NCBI GenBank assembly: GCA_964019055.1
Contig: OZ025208.1
Location: 3,022,453 to 3,086,452, forward strand
Source of the DNA: Anthopleura xanthogrammica
Lineage: Eukaryota; Cnidaria; Anthozoa; Actiniaria; Actiniidae
Direction: 5' to 3'
DNA: 64,000 bases
The translations under genes were made by a program, and so were the position numbers. Below are positions 60,327 through 64,000 of the stretch, piece after piece. Every line of letters starts with the position of its first letter. The first letter of the stretch is position 1. Under the pieces are notes generated by a model. That model did no database searches. It saw only the letters and a program-made list of their open reading frames with translations, and had not been told where the DNA came from.

Positions 60327-60974
60327 CATTACGAGACTGTTCGGTATTCCACAAAGCTAATTCTTCCTTACCAGACGGGGTATACATCATCCAACCCGAC
60401 TCGCAAAACGCCTTCAACGTCTTCTGCGATATGACCACTGATGGAGGAGGATGGTCTGTCTTTCAAAAGCGAATAGATGGCTCTGTAAGCTTTGAACGAG
60501 GTTGGACTGATTATAAAACCGGTTTCGGGAACTTGAATAGTGAATTTTGGTTGGGAAATGATCTTCTTCACCGTTTGACGAAGAGCTTCTTCTTCACGTT
60601 ACGAATTCGAGTTCACGACTGGGCAGGAAGTATGGTGTATGCTGAGTACAGCGTGGTCAAGGTAGGTGACGAGGCCAGCAAGTACCTACTGACTCTAAAG
60701 GGACTGTACAAAGGAAATGACGGCAATGCAATGTCAGCCCATAACAATCAACCCTTTAGCACATCTGATAACGATAATGACGGCAGTGCTGGGAATTGTG
60801 CCAATGACCACAAAGGGGGATTTTGGTACAAGAACTGCGTTGAGAATGGCGCAAGTCCTAATGGTGCTTATCTTGGGAATGTGGTTAACCAGCAAGGCAT
60901 AATTTGGAAGTCGTGGAAAAACACTTTCCAAAATGTGAAAACAGTACAAATGATGCTGAGACCGCCAAATTATG
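60327..60974 (+). CDS. Locus B FReD3 exon
   Basis: 648 bp, phase 1-1; acceptor GTTTTTAAG, donor TATG|GTAAGT. Complete FReD: LRDCSVFHKANSSLPDGVYI, FNVFCDMTTDGGGWSVFQKR, EFWLGNDLLHRLT, a diverged middle (ASKYLLTLKGLYKGNDGNAM) in place of ESDSYRL, DNDNDGSAGNC, GFWYKNCVENGASPNGAYLG, ending VQMMLRPPNYG. Four cysteines. The changed middle and the GFWYKNCVENGAS pocket suggest a different ligand preference from FReD1 and FReD2. Confidence 0.88.
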
Positions 60975-61213
60975 GTAAGTTTTGGAAACCTTTGACGGGG
61001 TATTTTGAAGATGTTTAACCAAGGATTTATCATTAGTTCCTTTGTTAATACCTCGAAAATGATTGTCTGGCTTTTTGAGGGGAATTTGGCAAACCATAAT
61101 TGCATACCAAATGCTACTGATGTTTTACCTTACTCATGCTCTGATTCAATAAACACTTCCAGGACTATCGTCCGCATCGCCAGTTAACCTAAAGTTTCTT
61201 TACCTGTTTTCAG

Positions 61214-61377
61214 ATGGAGCAATAAAAGACACAAGTGGTAGAGCGTGCTTCATACCGTATCATTATAACGGAGCCGATTTCTACGCATGCACAAAAGTGG
61301 GCTCAAATCATAACAATCTATGGTGCTCATATCAGTATACATACATTGATAGTCGCAATAATTGGGGTTTTTGCTAA
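61214..61377 (+). CDS. Locus B last exon: fibronectin type II-like domain and stop
   Basis: Acceptor CCTGTTTTCAG; 164 bp, phase 1 in. After DGAIKDTSGR it reads ACFIPYHYNGADFYACTKVG, then LWCSYQYTYI and NNWGFC followed by TAA at 61375-61377. Four cysteines with C-[FI]-P-[FY]-x-Y-x-G, Y-x-x-C-T, W-C-S and W-G-x-C spacing match the fibronectin type II fold, known for collagen and glycan binding. The domain is complete and ends the protein directly at its last cysteine. Possible AATAAA signals lie only at 61805 and 61967, in or beside a MITE. Confidence 0.85.
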
Positions 61378-61757
61378 GATCTAAGATCCGACAAGAAGTT
61401 CGTCCTCAGCGTACCCCGTTATAAGCTGAAGACCTATGATGGACGAGCCTACGCTACGTCATTTGTTTGAAAATGCTGTGCATGTCATGTTAGTTCAGGT
61501 GGATAATATATTTTGTTTTCCATTCTCTCTATGGCGTCGGGACTTCAACAAAACCTCCCTCGGCTTTCGGGGACATTTAATCACTAATCACCCTCAAGTC
61601 ATGCTATTAATTACTTATAATTATTATCATTATTAATATTATTAATATTATTATTATTATTATTATTATTATTGCAACTAGCTTTTATCGGTCATATATC
61701 AATTATACCATATGGTTAGACCATTTACATTTACATGCAGCTTTGTATAAGAGTTTT
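61378..61757 (+). other. 3' flank of locus B with (ATT)n run
   Basis: Presumed 3' UTR. An ATT/AAT microsatellite lies at about 61612-61672. No canonical AATAAA is seen in this part. Confidence 0.5.
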
Positions 61758-61963
61758 CAGGGGCGGATCCAGGAGGTGTCCAGCGATGCAGCAGACACCA
61801 TCCAAATAAATATAAGTACAAAATATGTTAGATCAGGATTATTGATGACGACACTATATGTTCACTTTTTTTTCATTTCGGACACCCCCCATATAATTGA
61901 TGACGTCACTATATCGTTATCTTTCCATTTCGGACATCCCTTGCAAATTACTGGATCCGCCCC
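61758..61963. mobile_element. MITE with CAGGGGCGGATCCAG ends (206 bp)
   Basis: CAGGGGCGGATCCAG on the left and CTGGATCCGCCCC on the right are inverted repeats of the type seen in hAT-like MITEs. Inside, a ~60-bp piece (GACG..ACTATAT..ATTTCGGACA) is repeated twice in tandem. Confidence 0.7.
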
Positions 61964-63360
61964 AATAATAAAAAAAAATACTGTAGATACTTCTTTCTAG
62001 TTTTTTCCACATCTAAAAAATAGATTGCTTGCATATTGGAAGATTATGAAATGATCATTACAAGTCTAATAAATGGCATTAATAACCTGAAAGGGCAGGC
62101 AATAATGGCACTGCCAGTCATGTGCTATTAAACAGTGTGTATTCTATTGTTTGGTTACAATCATCTGAAACAATATCATCAACCTCATTATTAGCCTATA
62201 ATGACATGCGAACACTGCCAAACATGTGCTATATACCAAGGATTGTCATATTGCTTGGTGGTAATCAACTGAGTGAGTCCCATTACCAGACAAAAATCTT
62301 GTCCTTCATGTTCATTCTATCGCTAATCTGAAAAAGTGACTTAGAAATGAGGTCACTAAAAAACTGAGGTGTCACATAAGGAATTATAAAAGTTTATATA
62401 TGAGATAAATCTAGATTTTCAGGAGAGGTTTTTGATATTAAAAACCTGCTCAGCCGGATTTCTCACTAGATACTAAATATATAAGAATCATTGCAGTCTG
62501 ACTTGGGAAAATAGTGGTTCTTTTATAAGGGTTTTTACTGTATATCAAATGCTCAAAAATCTCTTTCAATGTTAAAGTCGAAAATCGGTCATTGGGGTGA
62601 TGGCTGATAGTTTCATCGTAATAAAAAAACTTTATATATGATCAGCACAAAGATTAATTATTAAGGTTTAGGTAATTTTTTTGATTCCATGGATGACCAA
62701 CAATTATTGAACAAAGCTAAATAATGATATCAAATTTTCTGCCGAAACACAACACTAAAAAAGGAAATCAATAATTGTTTTCATTGTTATACACCTGACT
62801 GCAAGAACGTTGTCATATAAAGATAAAATAACAAAATAGCTAAATAACGGAAAGACCTTTTTTATTTTGATCATAAAGCCCCCCTGGATTGACGAGAATA
62901 TAACTTTTTTAGTATATTCCACTGAGTAGATAATCTCAAAAATGTTAGTCTATTCTTCGTTTGCAACCACGTGTTTTTTGTTGGTGTCAAAAACGATTTT
63001 GGTGCCAATCAAAAACAAATCCCTATGACAATGTATGTAGAGCTATATACAACTGTGAGCAAACAAATGGAGCATTACGGTATTTCTGAAACTAGCTATA
63101 GGTGAACCAAGTTTTCGATTTTTTGTATGGCATTTGTAAGACATTCTGGTCTTCCAAGATGGCGGTCAAAACTCCAAATGATTATCTCATGACAACAATT
63201 TGTCAAATTTACTTAGATATGTATAAATCGAATTTACAAACATATACAACAATAAAAATGTTAGATTTTGCCAAAAATGGTTCATTTCTATGAATTTTTA
63301 GACACGTAATCAGCGTTAGGTCAGAATTACGTGAATGCTTATTTGGCATTGGGAAACGAA
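61964..63360. other. Non-coding stretch, nothing recognised
   Basis: AT-rich. Short similar phrases (GTGCTATTAA near 62121 and GTGCTATATA near 62227) hint at a weak local duplication. No gene is recognised. Confidence 0.4.
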
Positions 63361-63525
63361 GGCAGGATCAGAAAATACTTTGGACAGAACGACATTGAAA
63401 GGGTGGTAGATACTTTTATGACGTCAAAGCTCGATTCTTGCAACGTGTTTAGAGCTAAGGAAAACGATCGCCTTACCCCCATCTTAAAACCTTTACACTG
63501 GTTGCCCGTCAGAGCAAGAATTGAT
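63361..63525 (+). mobile_element. CR1-like retrotransposon scrap
   Basis: One frame reads DIERVVDTFMTSKLDSCN and then directly RAKENDRLTPILKPLHWLPV and RARIDSK. These are two parts of the CR1-like C-terminal region that are normally about 30 residues apart, so a deletion joined them. No catalytic part remains. Confidence 0.65.
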
Positions 63526-64000
63526 TCTAAGAGGAAAGGGAGGAAAAGAGGGTAAGGTTTCCATTTTGGCCAACTGTCACTCACACAACAAACTAGTCCT
63601 CCTCCTTTTAGAAGTAGTGTTCCCAGTGGAGTTACACATAATTTTCAGCTCCTTACAGCCTTCTAAAATGGCCTTTTATAAGTGTAATGGCAAATACACT
63701 ACCATACATTATATATTATATGCAAACAACTCATGTCACATGTTGAGAAAAAACCCTCAGGAATAGCGGTCATCCTGAACCCGCTGTACGTCAGGGGATT
63801 TCATCATGGTATTGAATGGAAAAAGATGGGGCTGATGGAAATGTACAGGACGAAATAGATCTCATGTAAAGGGCTTTCACAAGCAGCTACATAATTTTTC
63901 TTCGGATATTCCATATGAAACGAGACACATGACTGTCAAGACATATCCCAAAAGCTTCATAGTTGAGCAAATAATTGCAAAAAGAATGCAGAACGCATAA
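63526..64000. other. Right end of window, nothing recognised
   Basis: Two short open frames overlap here, but neither looks like a known protein. Confidence 0.35.

Larger units (their letters stand above)
53774..61377 (+). other. Locus B: multi-module EGF/FReD/FN2 gene body
   Basis: Nine coding exons in one orientation: EGF1 (53774-53891), FReD1 (54293-54946), EGF2 (56715-56831), FReD2 (57076-57723), EGF3 (58463-58579), EGF4 (59089-59205), EGF5 (59624-59740), FReD3 (60327-60974), FN2 plus stop (61214-61377). EGF1 enters in phase 0; every other junction is phase 1. With one 327-bp PAN exon the sum is 3,027 nt, exactly 1,009 codons. No internal exon has its own signal peptide or start, supporting a single gene. 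The product would be a secreted, multivalent recognition protein. Each FReD exon could also end by intron retention, giving shorter forms. Confidence 0.7.

Overview
The window reads as animal nuclear DNA, most likely from a cnidarian and probably an anthozoan such as a stony coral. It is AT-rich and intron-rich, with no bacterial-style gene packing. The recognisable genes encode secreted PAN/apple, EGF and fibrinogen-related (FReD) modules. The mobile DNA (foldback MITEs, CR1-like retrotransposons ending in (ATT)n, a tRNA-derived SINE, a Crypton-like tyrosine recombinase) is of kinds familiar from coral genomes. This assignment rests on family recognition, not on a database search.

Layout. 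1.6-5.8 kb (locus A, +): a decayed PAN-EGF-FReD gene with one in-frame TGA in the PAN exon and one in the FReD exon; its PAN-exon donor site lies inside a small tandem repeat that was later split by MITEs. 6-9.6 kb: foldback elements and unrecognised sequence. 9.6-13.4 kb: a palindromic element with two 1,226-bp inverted arms around a broken C2H2 zinc-finger gene. 13.9-15.3 kb (-): a frameshifted Crypton-like recombinase. 15.4-16.7 kb (-): a deleted CR1-like retrotransposon. 18.4-21.0 kb (-): a three-exon DDE-integrase-like gene with two stop codons and a SINE inside a coding exon. 21.4-29.0 kb: about 365 copies of a 21-bp satellite. 29.2-29.8 kb and 52.6-53.1 kb: two copies of one repeat in opposite orientation, bracketing an 18.5-kb tandem array (31.8-50.3 kb) of seven related blocks. 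The array holds five almost identical signal-peptide/PAN exons. 53.8-61.4 kb (locus B, +): EGF, FReD, EGF, FReD, three EGFs, FReD, and a terminal fibronectin type II exon with a stop codon. 61.4-64 kb: a MITE, a retrotransposon fragment and unrecognised sequence.

How the genes fit together. Each of the five PAN exons ends in a phase-0 splice donor. The first EGF exon of locus B has a phase-0 acceptor, and every later intron of locus B is phase 1. One PAN exon spliced to all locus B exons gives an exactly in-frame coding sequence of 3,027 nt (1,008 residues plus stop). The simplest model is one secreted, lectin-like FReD gene with five tandem alternative first exons; locus A is a dying paralogue with the simpler PAN-EGF-FReD plan. 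The alternative is that some PAN exons are dead duplicates. Transcript data would decide.

All splice sites, frames and repeat boundaries were read by eye. Family names come from motif recognition, and no alignment or search was run.
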